Source: Phytomonospora endophytica (GTDB lineage Bacteria > Actinomycetota > Actinomycetes > Mycobacteriales > Micromonosporaceae). Taken from it: 64,000 nt of DNA. Location of the stretch: positions 310,001 through 374,000 of the forward strand of contig NZ_JACHGT010000005.1 of assembly GCF_014202425.1 (NCBI RefSeq), in the 5' to 3' direction. Below, one piece after another: positions 16,853 through 25,256 of this stretch; the stretch's first letter is position 1; each line of letters starts with the position of its first letter. The notes under the pieces are model-generated. The model did no database searches and was not told where the DNA came from. It saw only the letters and a program-made list of their open reading frames with translations. The position numbers and the translations under genes were made by a program.

Positions 16853-18493
16853 TCAGTCCAAATAGTCCCGTAGTACCTGCGAACGGGACGGGTGCCGCAA
16901 CTTGGACATCGTCTTCGACTCGATCTGGCGGATCCGCTCGCGGGTGACGCCGTAGACCTGCCCGATCTCGTCCAGGGTCCGCGGCTGCCCGTCGGTCAGC
17001 CCGAAGCGCAGCCGGACGACGCCGGCCTCGCGCTCCGACAGCGTCTGGAGCACCTGCTGGAGCTGATCCTGGAGCAGCGAGAAGGACACCGCGTCGACGG
17101 CGACGACCGCCTCGGAGTCCTCGATGAAGTCACCGAGCTGGCTGTCGCCCTCGTCACCGATGGTCTGGTCCAGCGAGATCGGCTCACGCGCGTACTGCTG
17201 GATCTCCAGGACTTTCTCCGGGGAGATGTCCATCTCCTTGGCGAGTTCCTCGGGGGTGGGCTCGCGGCCCAGGTCCTGGAGGAGTTCGCGCTGGATGCGG
17301 CCGAGCTTGTTGATGACCTCGACCATGTGCACCGGTATGCGGATGGTGCGGGCCTGGTCTGCCATGGCGCGGGTGATGGCCTGCCGGATCCACCACGTCG
17401 CGTAGGTCGAGAACTTGAAGCCCTTGGTGTAGTCGAACTTCTCGACGGCGCGGATCAGACCGAGGTTGCCCTCCTGGATGAGGTCCAGGAAGGCCATGCC
17501 GCGGCCGGTGTAGCGCTTGGCGAGGGACACCACGAGCCGCAGGTTGGCCTCAAGGAGGTGGTTCTTGGCGCGGTCGCCGTCGCGGGTGATCCACGACAGG
17601 TCACGGCGCAGCTGCATGGGCAGCTTCTCCCCGGCCTCCTCGGCGGTGCGCAGGCGCTCCACCGAGTACAGGCCGGCCTCGATGCGCTTGGCCAGTTCGA
17701 CCTCCTGCGCCGCGTTCAGCAGCGGCACTTTGCCGATCTGCTTCAGGTAGGCGCGTACGGAGTCGGCCGAGGCGGTCATCTCGGCGTCCTTGCGGGCCTG
17801 CTTGAGGGCCTCGGAGTCCTCGTCGTCCCAGTCGAAGTCGAGGCCGTCGGACCCGAGGTCGGGTCCGTCCTCGTCGCCGTCCTTCTTCGACGTCGCCTTC
17901 TTGGCCGCGGTCTTCTTCGCGGTCTTCTTGGCGGCCGTCTTACGCGCGGTCTTGCGCGGGGCGGCGTCCTCGGCGGCGAGTTCGGCCTCGAAGGCGGCCT
18001 CGTCGAAGTCGTCGCCGGGCTCGTCGACGAGATCGGGGTCTCCGTCGGCGGGCTTGGCGGCGGTGGTCTTCTTGGCCGTCGTCTTCTTGGCGACGGCCTT
18101 CTTTGCGGTGGTTTTCTTGGCCGCGGCCTTCTTGGCCGTGGCTGGAGCGTCCGCCGTGGTGTCTTCTGCCTCGCCGTTGACCGATGTGGTCGTCACCTTG
18201 GCGGGCGTGGCCCGCTTACGGGTGGTGCGCGCCGTGGTCGCCTTGGACGCCGGTGTGGCGGCCCGGGCGGCCGGAACGCGGCGGCGTGAGGTGCTGGCCG
18301 AGCCGTCGACGACGACGGTCACGTCGGCGTCGGCGATCGCGCGGAGGATCTTCTTCCCCTGAGCGGGGGTGACACCCTCAAGCGTGCGGGCGACCTCTCC
18401 AGAGGTGACCTGCCCGCCGTTGTTGGCGGCCTGCTCCAGAATGGACTCAGTGAGAGAGCGGATGTCAATGCCGGTGGGGCGCGCTGCTGTCAC
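16853..18493 (-). CDS. sigA: Principal RNA polymerase sigma factor (SigA/HrdB/RpoD)
   Basis: A 546-residue group 1 sigma-70. After a short region-1.1-like start comes a long Lys/Ala/Thr-rich linker (about residues 70-200, with AKKTTAKK-type repeats) and an acidic segment. Region 1.2 follows ([14 protein letters not shown]), then region 2 with [18 protein letters not shown] and the -10 reading [16 protein letters not shown], region 3, and region 4 with the helix-turn-helix [19 protein letters not shown]. All regions are intact. It is divergent from the phosphatase gene. The basic linker is typical of the HrdB type in actinomycetes. Confidence 0.97.
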   Translation of the reverse strand: MTAARPTGIDIRSLTESILEQAANNGGQVTSGEVARTLEGVTPAQGKKILRAIADADVTVVVDGSASTSRRRVPAARAATPASKATTARTTRKRATPAKVTTTSVNGEAEDTTADAPATAKKAAAKKTTAKKAVAKKTTAKKTTAAKPADGDPDLVDEPGDDFDEAAFEAELAAEDAAPRKTARKTAAKKTAKKTAAKKATSKKDGDEDGPDLGSDGLDFDWDDEDSEALKQARKDAEMTASADSVRAYLKQIGKVPLLNAAQEVELAKRIEAGLYSVERLRTAEEAGEKLPMQLRRDLSWITRDGDRAKNHLLEANLRLVVSLAKRYTGRGMAFLDLIQEGNLGLIRAVEKFDYTKGFKFSTYATWWIRQAITRAMADQARTIRIPVHMVEVINKLGRIQRELLQDLGREPTPEELAKEMDISPEKVLEIQQYAREPISLDQTIGDEGDSQLGDFIEDSEAVVAVDAVSFSLLQDQLQQVLQTLSEREAGVVRLRFGLTDGQPRTLDEIGQVYGVTRERIRQIESKTMSKLRHPSRSQVLRDYLD

Positions 18494-18702
18494 GAACTAC
18501 CTTCCGAGGCGTTGGCGGGCACACCGAACCGTAGCCGGTCCGGTTGGGTTTCTTGGTCTGCGAACCCCCGCGTCGCTTCGGCGTCGCGTGGGCAGGCGTG
18601 AATTGTAACGCCCTACTGCCCCGATCATCTTCTGTCAAGGCCGCTGTGACGAAAAAACCCACCTGAAGATCGACGTGGGGCTTCACTTGGCACGATGGGT
18701 CC

Positions 18703-19590
18703 GTGGACAGCGAAGAAATCTCCGATCATCCCATCACGCCTGAGTGGCCGGTTCCTTTTGGTGTGATACCGGACGAACACGACATCCCTTCCCTGCTCGA
18801 ACTCGCTCTCGCGACGGCCGCCGAAGCCGCCGGACTCGCCGCCGCGGAGCGCGCCGTGGCGGTGTCCCGGATCAGTACGAAATCGACCGTTAACGACGTG
18901 GTCACCGCCGCCGACAAGGCCGCGGAGGAACTGATCGTGGCGCGCTTGTCGGCGGCCCGGCCGGGGGACTCCTTCATCGGGGAGGAGGGCGGCAGTCGCG
19001 GGGAGGCCCGGGACGGTGTCCGGTGGATCGTCGATCCGATCGACGGGACGGTCAACTACGTCTACGGCATGCCCTACTACGCCGTCTCGCTGGCCGCTGA
19101 GGCGCGCGGGAGGCTTCTGGTGGGGGTGGTGCGCAATATCGCCACCGGGACCGTCTATCACGCTTCGGCGGGGGCGGGCGCGTTCCGTGACGGGCTGCCG
19201 GTCCGGTGCAACGAGCCTGCCGAGCTGGGGCGCTCGATGCTGGCCACCGGTTTCGGCTACGACCCGGATCAGCGGGCGCGGCAGGGGGCGTTGCTGGCCG
19301 GGGTGATCCCGCACGTGCGCGACATCCGGCGGACGGGGTCGGCGGCGCTGGACCTGTGCATGGTGGCCGACGGGACGGTCGACGCCTACTACGAGAGCGG
19401 GCCGAACGTGTGGGACTACGCCGCCGGAGGGATCATCGCCGCGGAAGCGGGGGCCGTCGTGGGGGGCCTGTGGGGAGATGTGCCGGGGCGGTCGATGATC
19501 CTGGCCGCCGCCCCGGCGATAGCCGGTCCACTCCGTGGACTTCTGCAGAGTCGGAAAGCCGACACCGCCTACCGGAGTGTCACGCGTTGA
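18703..19590 (+). CDS. suhB: Inositol monophosphatase family protein (SuhB-like)
   Basis: A 295-residue member of the Mg-dependent inositol monophosphatase family. GEEGG supplies a metal ligand, WIVDPIDGTVNYVYG is motif A with the metal-binding aspartates, and WDYAAGG is motif B. Likely substrates are inositol-1-phosphate or related sugar phosphates. The GTG at 18703 gives about 40 extra N-terminal residues before the domain, so a later start is possible. The gene is divergent from sigA, as suhB is in mycobacteria, and its 3' end overlaps the convergent LytR_C gene by eleven bases. Confidence 0.88.
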   Translation: MDSEEISDHPITPEWPVPFGVIPDEHDIPSLLELALATAAEAAGLAAAERAVAVSRISTKSTVNDVVTAADKAAEELIVARLSAARPGDSFIGEEGGSRGEARDGVRWIVDPIDGTVNYVYGMPYYAVSLAAEARGRLLVGVVRNIATGTVYHASAGAGAFRDGLPVRCNEPAELGRSMLATGFGYDPDQRARQGALLAGVIPHVRDIRRTGSAALDLCMVADGTVDAYYESGPNVWDYAAGGIIAAEAGAVVGGLWGDVPGRSMILAAAPAIAGPLRGLLQSRKADTAYRSVTR

Positions 19591-20095
19591 CGGCGCAGGT
19601 CCCCATCGGCGCGGTCGGGCGACCGATCTCGCCGAGGGACTGCACCTTCTCGCTCTCGGTGTTGACCTGGCGGAAACCTGAGCCGATGATCACATCGACG
19701 ATCGCGTCATTGCGCTCAGGGTCGAAGGCGCGGGAGGAGTCGAGGAAGTAGGCGCTCAGGACGTGCCCGGCGCCGACGGCCTTCGGTCCATAGCGGACCT
19801 CGGCACTGCCCTTGAGGTCCTCGCGCTTCTTGTTGCCGACCTTGACGACCTTGTAGCCGTACTCCTCCAGATCCCCCTTGACCTGCTCACCCAGTCCCGG
19901 CTCGTTGGTTCCGTTGTAGACACGGACCTCGACGAGTTTGGGATCGGGCATCTCCAGATCGACCGGAATCTTGTCGGCCGCGCAACCCCCGAGGTCGGCC
20001 TGCGAGTCGTTGAGGATCGCCCAGCCGGCCGTCGCCGTCGCGACCAAGGCGAGAGTCCCGATGATGATCAACGCCCGAACGCGCGCGAGCCGCAT
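19580..20095 (-). CDS. LytR_C-domain membrane-anchored protein, Cei-like
   Basis: A 171-residue protein with one N-terminal membrane helix (about residues 8-28) and an extracytoplasmic LytR C-terminal domain (EVRVYNGTNEPGLGEQV onward). In mycobacteria the gene in this exact neighbourhood encodes the envelope-integrity protein Cei, which has the same architecture. I infer a cell-envelope role from domain and position. The gene converges on suhB and is divergent from the DUF4193 gene. Confidence 0.88.
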   Translation of the reverse strand: MRLARVRALIIIGTLALVATATAGWAILNDSQADLGGCAADKIPVDLEMPDPKLVEVRVYNGTNEPGLGEQVKGDLEEYGYKVVKVGNKKREDLKGSAEVRYGPKAVGAGHVLSAYFLDSSRAFDPERNDAIVDVIIGSGFRQVNTESEKVQSLGEIGRPTAPMGTCAVNA

Positions 20096-20430
20096 GGTGG
20101 CCTCCCCTGTAATTGACGACGGGGAGAGGCTATCTTGTCCCGACGCCGATGCGGATTCGCATGGTCGACTCCGGCGCGCCGAACTTGCCCGGACCGCGCG
20201 AACACCTAACCTTCTGAGTCGCCTGGGTCACATTGGGAACATTTTTCGGGCGGCGGGTGTAACTAGGATGCGCTGACGCGGTAAGGTACCGCGCCTCAGG
20301 GGGTACCCCGCCGTGGTGACCGTGGACCGCAGGTGTGTCGACAAGGGACGGTGCGGGAGCTTGCCGCGGGCAGGAATATGAGTGCTCGGTCCATGCCGGG
20401 CGCGAACAAGACATGGGAGTGTGAACACCA
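20096..20430. other. Divergent intergenic region, LytR_C and DUF4193 genes
   Basis: The 335 bases hold no gene but must contain two promoters. A small perfect palindrome, CGCGGTA at 20277-20283 and TACCGCG at 20287-20293, is followed by a second GGGTACCCC-like palindrome near 20301. TAGGAT at 20264-20269 is a possible -10 without a good -35. The DUF4193 start follows GGGAGTGTG closely. Confidence 0.5.
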
Positions 20431-20730
20431 ATGGCTACCGACTACGACGCGCCGCGTCGGGACTCGGACGACTCGAGCGAAGACAGCCTCGAAGAGCTCA
20501 AGTCGCGTCGTACCGATGCGCAGTCGGGCAGCGTGGATGTTGACGAGGCGGAGGTGGCGGAGAACTTCGAGCTGCCCGGGGCGGATTTGGCCGATGAGGA
20601 GTTGACGGTCAAGGTCCTGCCGATGCAGACCGATGAGTTCCGTTGCTCAAGTTGTTTCTTGGTCCACCACCGCAGTCAGCTTGCCTCGCAGAAAAAAGGG
20701 AAACTCATCTGCCGCGACTGCGCCGCATAG
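20431..20730 (+). CDS. DUF4193 zinc-ribbon protein
   Basis: A 99-residue protein, acidic for the first 65 residues, ending in a zinc ribbon: CSSC near 71-74 and CRDC near 94-97. This is the conserved actinobacterial DUF4193 family found between suhB/cei and dut in mycobacteria and streptomycetes. The acidic half plus zinc ribbon resembles small RNA-polymerase or ribosome-binding factors, but no function is established. Confidence 0.93.
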   Translation: MATDYDAPRRDSDDSSEDSLEELKSRRTDAQSGSVDVDEAEVAENFELPGADLADEELTVKVLPMQTDEFRCSSCFLVHHRSQLASQKKGKLICRDCAA

Positions 20731-20766
20731 CGCGGGGCGGTCGACCGGGGCGTGGGGCCCGACAGA

Positions 20767-21255
20767 TCACGACACAGGGTGTGCGTCGTCCACTGGACGG
20801 TGCGCACCCTGTGCGCTGCGCAGCGCCTCGGCCAGCCGCTCGGGGTGGCGGGTCGAGACGATCCAGTACGGGGTGGGATCGGCCGGGTCGTTCAGGTCGA
20901 CCTTGACCGCCCCGCGCATCCACGGCCGCTGCACCACGAAGGCCAGCGGGTGCAGGCCCACGCTGAGGGCGTCACGCAGAGGCGTGCCCGTCAACGGCGT
21001 CACCTCGGCGATGAACTCCACCGGCAGGGCGGCGTCGTCGACCTCGAAGCGCTCCTCGGTGACCTCGACGCGCAGGCGCCCGAGCCACAGCAGGAAACCC
21101 ACCGCGGCCGGGATTCCCAGGACATAGGGAAGCCAGACTCGCACCCCTGGCGCGCCCAGATGGATCTCGGCGGCCATCAGTGCGACGATCGCGATGGTCA
21201 CGGGCCAGGCCCACCATGGCAGGTACATGCGTTCACGAAACGAACCGGAGGTCAC
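20767..21255 (-). CDS. DUF3093 membrane protein
   Basis: A 162-residue actinobacterial DUF3093 protein. Two hydrophobic helices (about residues 14-30 and 42-60) are followed by a soluble domain with a [17 protein letters not shown] segment, the family's most constant stretch. Function unknown. It is convergent with DUF4193 and divergent from dut, the usual order in this block. Confidence 0.9.
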   Translation of the reverse strand: MTSGSFRERMYLPWWAWPVTIAIVALMAAEIHLGAPGVRVWLPYVLGIPAAVGFLLWLGRLRVEVTEERFEVDDAALPVEFIAEVTPLTGTPLRDALSVGLHPLAFVVQRPWMRGAVKVDLNDPADPTPYWIVSTRHPERLAEALRSAQGAHRPVDDAHPVS

Positions 21256-21284
21256 GGTTCGAGGTTAGCGAGAGGCTTGAGGAC

Positions 21285-21794
21285 ATGTCGGAGCGGACCG
21301 AGCGGCAGGGATCGACCGGACCGGAGACCGTCCCCGTCGGGCTGCGCCTGATCGACGACGGACTGCCACCTCCGGCCTACGCCCACGACGGCGACGCGGG
21401 CGCCGACCTGTACGCCGCCGAGGACGCCGAACTCGCCCCGGGACACCGCGCGCTGGTCCGCACGGGCGTGGCGATCGCGTTGCCGGAGGGCTACGTTGGG
21501 CTCGTCCATCCCCGCTCGGGACTGGCCGCCCGGCTGGGCGTGACGGTGCTCAACGCACCGGGTACGGTCGACGCCGGTTACCGTGGCGAGATTTTGGTCA
21601 ACCTGGTCAACCTTGACCCGAACAGCACCGCGAAAATCGCCCGCGGTGACCGTATAGCGCAGCTAGTCGTCCAGCGCGTCGCGCGCGCGGTGTTCAACGT
21701 CGCCAAGACGCTGCCCGACACCGAGCGCGGCGCCGGCGGGCACGGCTCGACCGGCGGCCACGCGGCGCTGGACCGGACTGATCGGAAGGACTGA
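21285..21794 (+). CDS. dut: dUTP diphosphatase
   Basis: A 169-residue trimeric dUTPase that hydrolyses dUTP to dUMP and pyrophosphate, limiting uracil in DNA and feeding dTMP synthesis. All five motifs are seen: [41 protein letters not shown] and the glycine-rich C-terminal [11 protein letters not shown] that closes over the active site. The ATG at 21285 gives a short polar N-terminal extension relative to compact family members. Confidence 0.97.
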   Translation: MSERTERQGSTGPETVPVGLRLIDDGLPPPAYAHDGDAGADLYAAEDAELAPGHRALVRTGVAIALPEGYVGLVHPRSGLAARLGVTVLNAPGTVDAGYRGEILVNLVNLDPNSTAKIARGDRIAQLVVQRVARAVFNVAKTLPDTERGAGGHGSTGGHAALDRTDRKD

Positions 21795-21802
21795 GGGAAA
21801 CG

Positions 21803-22507
21803 GTGTTTGGACGTCGCAAGAAGAAAGACGCCGGCCGCGGCGAACCCACGCCGGTAGAGGCGGACGTCGCCGAGGACCTCGCCACCGAGGACGAAGAGAA
21901 CGAGGAAGGCGGCGCCGGGCCCTACGACGTCACCGAGGCGCCCAAGGACGGCGTCCAGCGACTCGACCTGGGCAGTCTGCGCGTGCCCGTCGTCGAGGGC
22001 GTCAACGTCCAGATGCAGGGCGACCAGCAGGGCAACATCAAGCAGATCGTGCTCGTGCACGGCGAGAGCGCCCTCCAGCTGACCGCGATCGCCGCTCCCC
22101 GCACCGAGGACATCTGGGACGAGGTCCGTGAGGACATCCAGGCCCAGATCCACCGTGAGGGCGGCAGCGTCAAGGAAGGCGAAGGCGAGTGGGGCGCCGA
22201 GCTCCACGCCCGCCTGAAAGGCCCCAAGGGTCCCGTGCAGGCGCGGTTCATCGGGATCTCCGGTCCCCGCTGGATGATCCGTGCGGTGTTCCAGGGCAAG
22301 GCCGCCACCGACGACGAGGCCGCGGCCGTGCTCGACGGCTGCCTGCGCGGTGTGATCGTCGACCGGGGCGGCGAGGCCATGCCGGTACAGGAGATCCTGC
22401 CCATGCAGCTGCCCAAGGAGGTGGCCGAGCGCGCCCGCGCCCAGGCCGCCGCGGGCCAGAACGGCGGAGGCCGCAAGCCCTCGCCCGGCCCGGCCGCAAG
22501 CGAGTAG
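21803..22507 (+). CDS. DUF3710 protein
   Basis: A 234-residue soluble protein of the DUF3710 family. A basic MFGRRKKK start and an acidic linker precede the conserved core beginning near residue 50 (RLDLGSLRVP), with TEDIWDEVREDI and a GPRWMIRAVFQG segment. A basic Gly/Pro-rich tail ends it. The GTG start has GAGGGA upstream, eight bases after dut, so the two are an operon. Function unknown, but the gene is constant in this actinobacterial block. Confidence 0.92.
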   Translation: MFGRRKKKDAGRGEPTPVEADVAEDLATEDEENEEGGAGPYDVTEAPKDGVQRLDLGSLRVPVVEGVNVQMQGDQQGNIKQIVLVHGESALQLTAIAAPRTEDIWDEVREDIQAQIHREGGSVKEGEGEWGAELHARLKGPKGPVQARFIGISGPRWMIRAVFQGKAATDDEAAAVLDGCLRGVIVDRGGEAMPVQEILPMQLPKEVAERARAQAAAGQNGGGRKPSPGPAASE

Positions 22508-22528
22508 AAACCCGGCGAACGAGCACTC

Positions 22529-22570
22529 GGCGAGACGGGACGTCGCCTCACGGCGGCGTCCCGTCTCGCC
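22529..22570 (+). terminator. Terminator hairpin after DUF3710
   Basis: A long stem pairing 22529-22547 with 22552-22570 (19 base pairs, one G-U, loop TCAC), 21 bases past the stop. There is no T-tract. The size and stability fit the hairpin-only terminators of actinomycetes and imply that the OB-fold gene has its own promoter. Confidence 0.7.
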
Positions 22571-22702
22571 GTCCGGAAGCCGTCCTGTGGCCCAGATCGC
22601 CTCCGGACACCCCGCGCGGAGGCTCCCGTCACGGTCCCGGCCACCCTTGACCGCCCGGCGTACGCTGGGTCGAGGAAGTCCTCTCACAAGGGAGCAGGCG
22701 CC

Positions 22703-23092
22703 GTGCCGGCCACGAAGGAACGTCGGTTGTCACCGCTCAGGCGTGCGTTGCAGCGCCTGTCGGCCGACGATTCGGAACTCGATGCCCAGGAACTCCAGCG
22801 CGAGTGCCGCCGGGCGTCGTGCATGCCGATGGGCGAGATCGCCCCGGGTCAGCACGTCGCGGTCACCGGCCGCCTGAAAACAGTGACTTTCACCCCGTGC
22901 ACGAATCTGCCACTGCTCGAAGCCGTCCTCTACGACGGTTCGGACATGATCACCCTGGTGTGGCTGGGACGTCGCAGGATCGCCGGCATCGAGCCCGGGC
23001 GGCTGCTGACGGCACGCGGAAGAGTGGCGATTCGCGAGGAACGTAAAGTTATCTACAATCCGCACTACACCCTGGCGCCGCCATCGTCGTGA
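22703..23092 (+). CDS. OB-fold nucleic-acid-binding protein
   Basis: A 129-residue protein with a helical N-terminus and an OB-fold, from GQHVAVTGRLKTV to GRVAIREERKVIYNPHY (about residues 50-122). This is the small RecG-wedge-like OB protein that follows DUF3710 in actinobacterial genomes, presumed to bind single-stranded nucleic acid. The GTG start lies after GGAGCAGG. It is followed closely by DUF3159, likely co-transcribed. Confidence 0.88.
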   Translation: MPATKERRLSPLRRALQRLSADDSELDAQELQRECRRASCMPMGEIAPGQHVAVTGRLKTVTFTPCTNLPLLEAVLYDGSDMITLVWLGRRRIAGIEPGRLLTARGRVAIREERKVIYNPHYTLAPPSS

Positions 23093-23108
23093 CCGGATGA
23101 GGAGCAAC

Positions 23109-23765
23109 GTGACCGAAGAGCAGCACGCGACCGCCAAGCCACAGGCCGAGCAGCCGTTCGGTGAACAGCTCGCCGCCCAGCTCGGCGGGGTGCGCGGTCT
23201 GATCGAGGCCAGCGTGCCCGTCGGTGTCTTCGTCGTGGTCAACCTCATCTGGGACCTGCGGCCCGCCATCATCACCGCCGTCGGCTCCGCGCTGGCGATC
23301 GCGGCGTGGCGGTTGTTCCGCAGGGAGACCGTCCGGCACGCCCTCAACGGCCTGTTCGGCATCGCCGTGGGCGCCTATCTCGCCTGGAAGAGCGGCGACG
23401 CCGAGGACTTCTACCTTCCCGGCATCCTCATCGGCCTCGTCTACGGCGTGGCCATGCTCGTCTCGGTCCTGTTCCGTCAGCCCGCCGTGGGCTGGGTGTG
23501 GGCCGTGGTCGCCGGGGGCGGCAAGGGTGAATGGCGCGCCAACCCGCGTCTGCTGCGGATCTTCACCTGGCTCACCGTGCTGTGGGGCGTGGTGTGGCTC
23601 GCCAAGAACATCGTCCGCTGGGCCCTCTACGCCATGGGCGCCGACACCTCGCTGGGCGTCGTCACCATCGTCGCGGGTTACCCGGTCACCGGCGCTCTCG
23701 TCGCGATCACCATCTGGGCCGTGCGCAAGGACCTCTCGCTGAAGTCCCCGCCGACCGCGGCCTAG
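23109..23765 (+). CDS. DUF3159 membrane protein
   Basis: A 218-residue polytopic membrane protein of the DUF3159 family with five or six helices. Conserved segments include the amphipathic EQLGGVRGLIEASVPVG-like start, NLIWDLRPAI and a GEWRANPRLLR loop. The GTG at 23109 has GAGGAG directly upstream, unlike the ATG at 23097, so it is preferred. Its TAG stop shares the palindrome CTAG with the stop of the convergent TrkA gene. Function unknown; distant resemblance to intracellular septation-type proteins is possible. Confidence 0.9.
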   Translation: MTEEQHATAKPQAEQPFGEQLAAQLGGVRGLIEASVPVGVFVVVNLIWDLRPAIITAVGSALAIAAWRLFRRETVRHALNGLFGIAVGAYLAWKSGDAEDFYLPGILIGLVYGVAMLVSVLFRQPAVGWVWAVVAGGGKGEWRANPRLLRIFTWLTVLWGVVWLAKNIVRWALYAMGADTSLGVVTIVAGYPVTGALVAITIWAVRKDLSLKSPPTAA

Positions 23766-24430
23766 TCGGACAGCCCCAGCAGCACGACCCGCAACGCCTC
23801 CTCGGCGTCCTCGGCGCACACGAACACCAGCTCGTCGCCGGCTTCGAGGGGATCGTCGGGCGTCGGCGTGATCACCCGGCGGCCGCGCAGGATCGCCGTC
23901 AGCGTGCTGTCCGGCGGCATCGGCACCTCGCGCAGGGGACGCCCGACGTAGGGCGCCTCCTCGGGCAGCGTGATCTCCACCAGGTTCGCCTGGGACTGCC
24001 GGAAGGTCATCAGCCGCACGACCTCGCCGACCGACACGGCCTCCTCGACCAGTGCCGCCAGCAGCCGCGGCTTGCTGACCGACACGTCGACGCCCCACTG
24101 CTCGGTGAACAGCCACTCGTTCTCCGCGCGGTTGACCCGCGCGACGACCCGGGGCACCGCGAACTCCGTCTTGGCCAGCAGCGACACGACAAGGTTCACC
24201 TTGTCGTCACCGGTGGCGGCGACCACGACCTCGCACTCGGCGAGCCGCGCGGCCTGGAGGCTGGACAGTTCGCAGGCGTCGGCGAGCATCCATTCGGCCT
24301 GCGGGACCCGTTCGGGCCGCAGCATCGACGGGTTGCGTTCGAGGAGCAGGATGTGGTGGCCGTTGTCGGCCAGTTCGGTGGCGATGGACCGGCCGACGTT
24401 CCCGGCACCGGCGATGGCGACGCGCATCAC
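23762..24430 (-). CDS. ceoC: TrkA-type K+ uptake regulator (CeoC-like)
   Basis: A 222-residue cytoplasmic subunit with an N-terminal RCK/TrkA-N domain (Rossmann GAGNVG at residues 8-13, acidic ER at the end of strand 2) and a C-terminal TrkA-C domain from about residue 140. It binds nucleotide and gates a K+ transporter. Its ATG overlaps the stop of the paralogous gene upstream (ATGA). The pair corresponds to ceoB-ceoC of mycobacteria. No Trk/Ktr membrane subunit is adjacent; the divergent APC permease is the nearest membrane partner. Confidence 0.92.
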   Translation of the reverse strand: MMRVAIAGAGNVGRSIATELADNGHHILLLERNPSMLRPERVPQAEWMLADACELSSLQAARLAECEVVVAATGDDKVNLVVSLLAKTEFAVPRVVARVNRAENEWLFTEQWGVDVSVSKPRLLAALVEEAVSVGEVVRLMTFRQSQANLVEITLPEEAPYVGRPLREVPMPPDSTLTAILRGRRVITPTPDDPLEAGDELVFVCAEDAEEALRVVLLGLSD

Positions 24431-25092
24431 TGTGCTCCTTCCGGTGCCTCGGCGGCGGTGCGCCGTACCGGCGTGGCGAGGTCATCGGTGACGAGGGCGA
24501 AGACCTGGTCGCCGTCCTGGATGACCGTCGACGGTGTCGGCAGGACACCGAGCCCGAAGCGGATGAGGTAGGCCGTGCGCACGCCGGTCGCCTTCTCCAG
24601 GCGCTCAAGGGGCTGCCCGGTCCAGTCCTGGTGCAGGTTCAGTTCGATCATGGCGACGGCGCTCGTGGAGTCGCGCCACACCTCGCTGTCGGGGCCCGGG
24701 TCGAGCAGGCGCATGAGCCGCCCGGCGGCCCAGCGGACGGTCGCGACGGTCGGGATGCCGAGCCGTTCGTAGACGGCGGCGCGTCCGGAGTCGTAGATGC
24801 GGGCGACCACGTTGGTCACGCCGAAGGTCTCGCGGGCGACCCGCGCGGCGATGATGTTGGAGTTGTCGCCGGAGGAGACCGCGGCGAAGGCGTCGGCGCG
24901 GGAGATGCCGGCCTCGGTGAGCACCGTCCGGTCGAAACCGACGCCGGTGATCATCTGTCCTTCGAAGTCGCGGTCGAGCCGGCGGAAGGCCTCGGGGTTC
25001 TGGTCGATGACCGCGACCGAATGCCCGCGTTCGGTGAGACCGCGCGCCAGGGTCGAACCGACCCGCCCGCATCCCATGATCACCACATGCAC
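24427..25092 (-). CDS. ceoB: TrkA-type K+ uptake regulator (CeoB-like)
   Basis: A 221-residue paralogue of the next gene, with TrkA-N (Rossmann GCGRVG near residue 7, DQNPEAF after strand 2) and a TrkA-C domain. The GTG at 25092 is chosen because GGGAGA lies seven bases upstream and the protein then begins directly with the Rossmann strand; the longer frame adds 31 unsupported residues. Two separate TrkA genes in tandem, rather than one four-domain TrkA, is the actinobacterial arrangement. It is divergent from the APC permease gene. Confidence 0.92.
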   Translation of the reverse strand: MHVVIMGCGRVGSTLARGLTERGHSVAVIDQNPEAFRRLDRDFEGQMITGVGFDRTVLTEAGISRADAFAAVSSGDNSNIIAARVARETFGVTNVVARIYDSGRAAVYERLGIPTVATVRWAAGRLMRLLDPGPDSEVWRDSTSAVAMIELNLHQDWTGQPLERLEKATGVRTAYLIRFGLGVLPTPSTVIQDGDQVFALVTDDLATPVRRTAAEAPEGAQ

Positions 25093-25256
25093 CCGAGTGT
25101 CTCCCGTTTGACGTGCGTCGACGCTCCCTGGAGCGTCCCGATATGAAACAGCCTGCCACGTGACGATCGGTCGCCGAACGATCACCGGCGAACTCCGTCC
25201 TCACGTGTGCGGCCGGGCGGGCGCGCGCGGCGGTCGCCGGTGGCTACTCTGTCGCA

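Noticed and set aside
16892-18289. Plus-strand 465-codon frame opposite sigA
   Set aside because: Shadow of sigA; its Leu/Gly-rich composition follows from the reversed Lys/Ala linker.
18602-18638. sigA promoter from TTGACA (18638-18633) and TACAAT (18607-18602) on the minus strand
   Set aside because: The spacing is 25 bases, too long for a normal promoter; the alternative -10 TAGGGC at 17 bases is weak, so no promoter was called.
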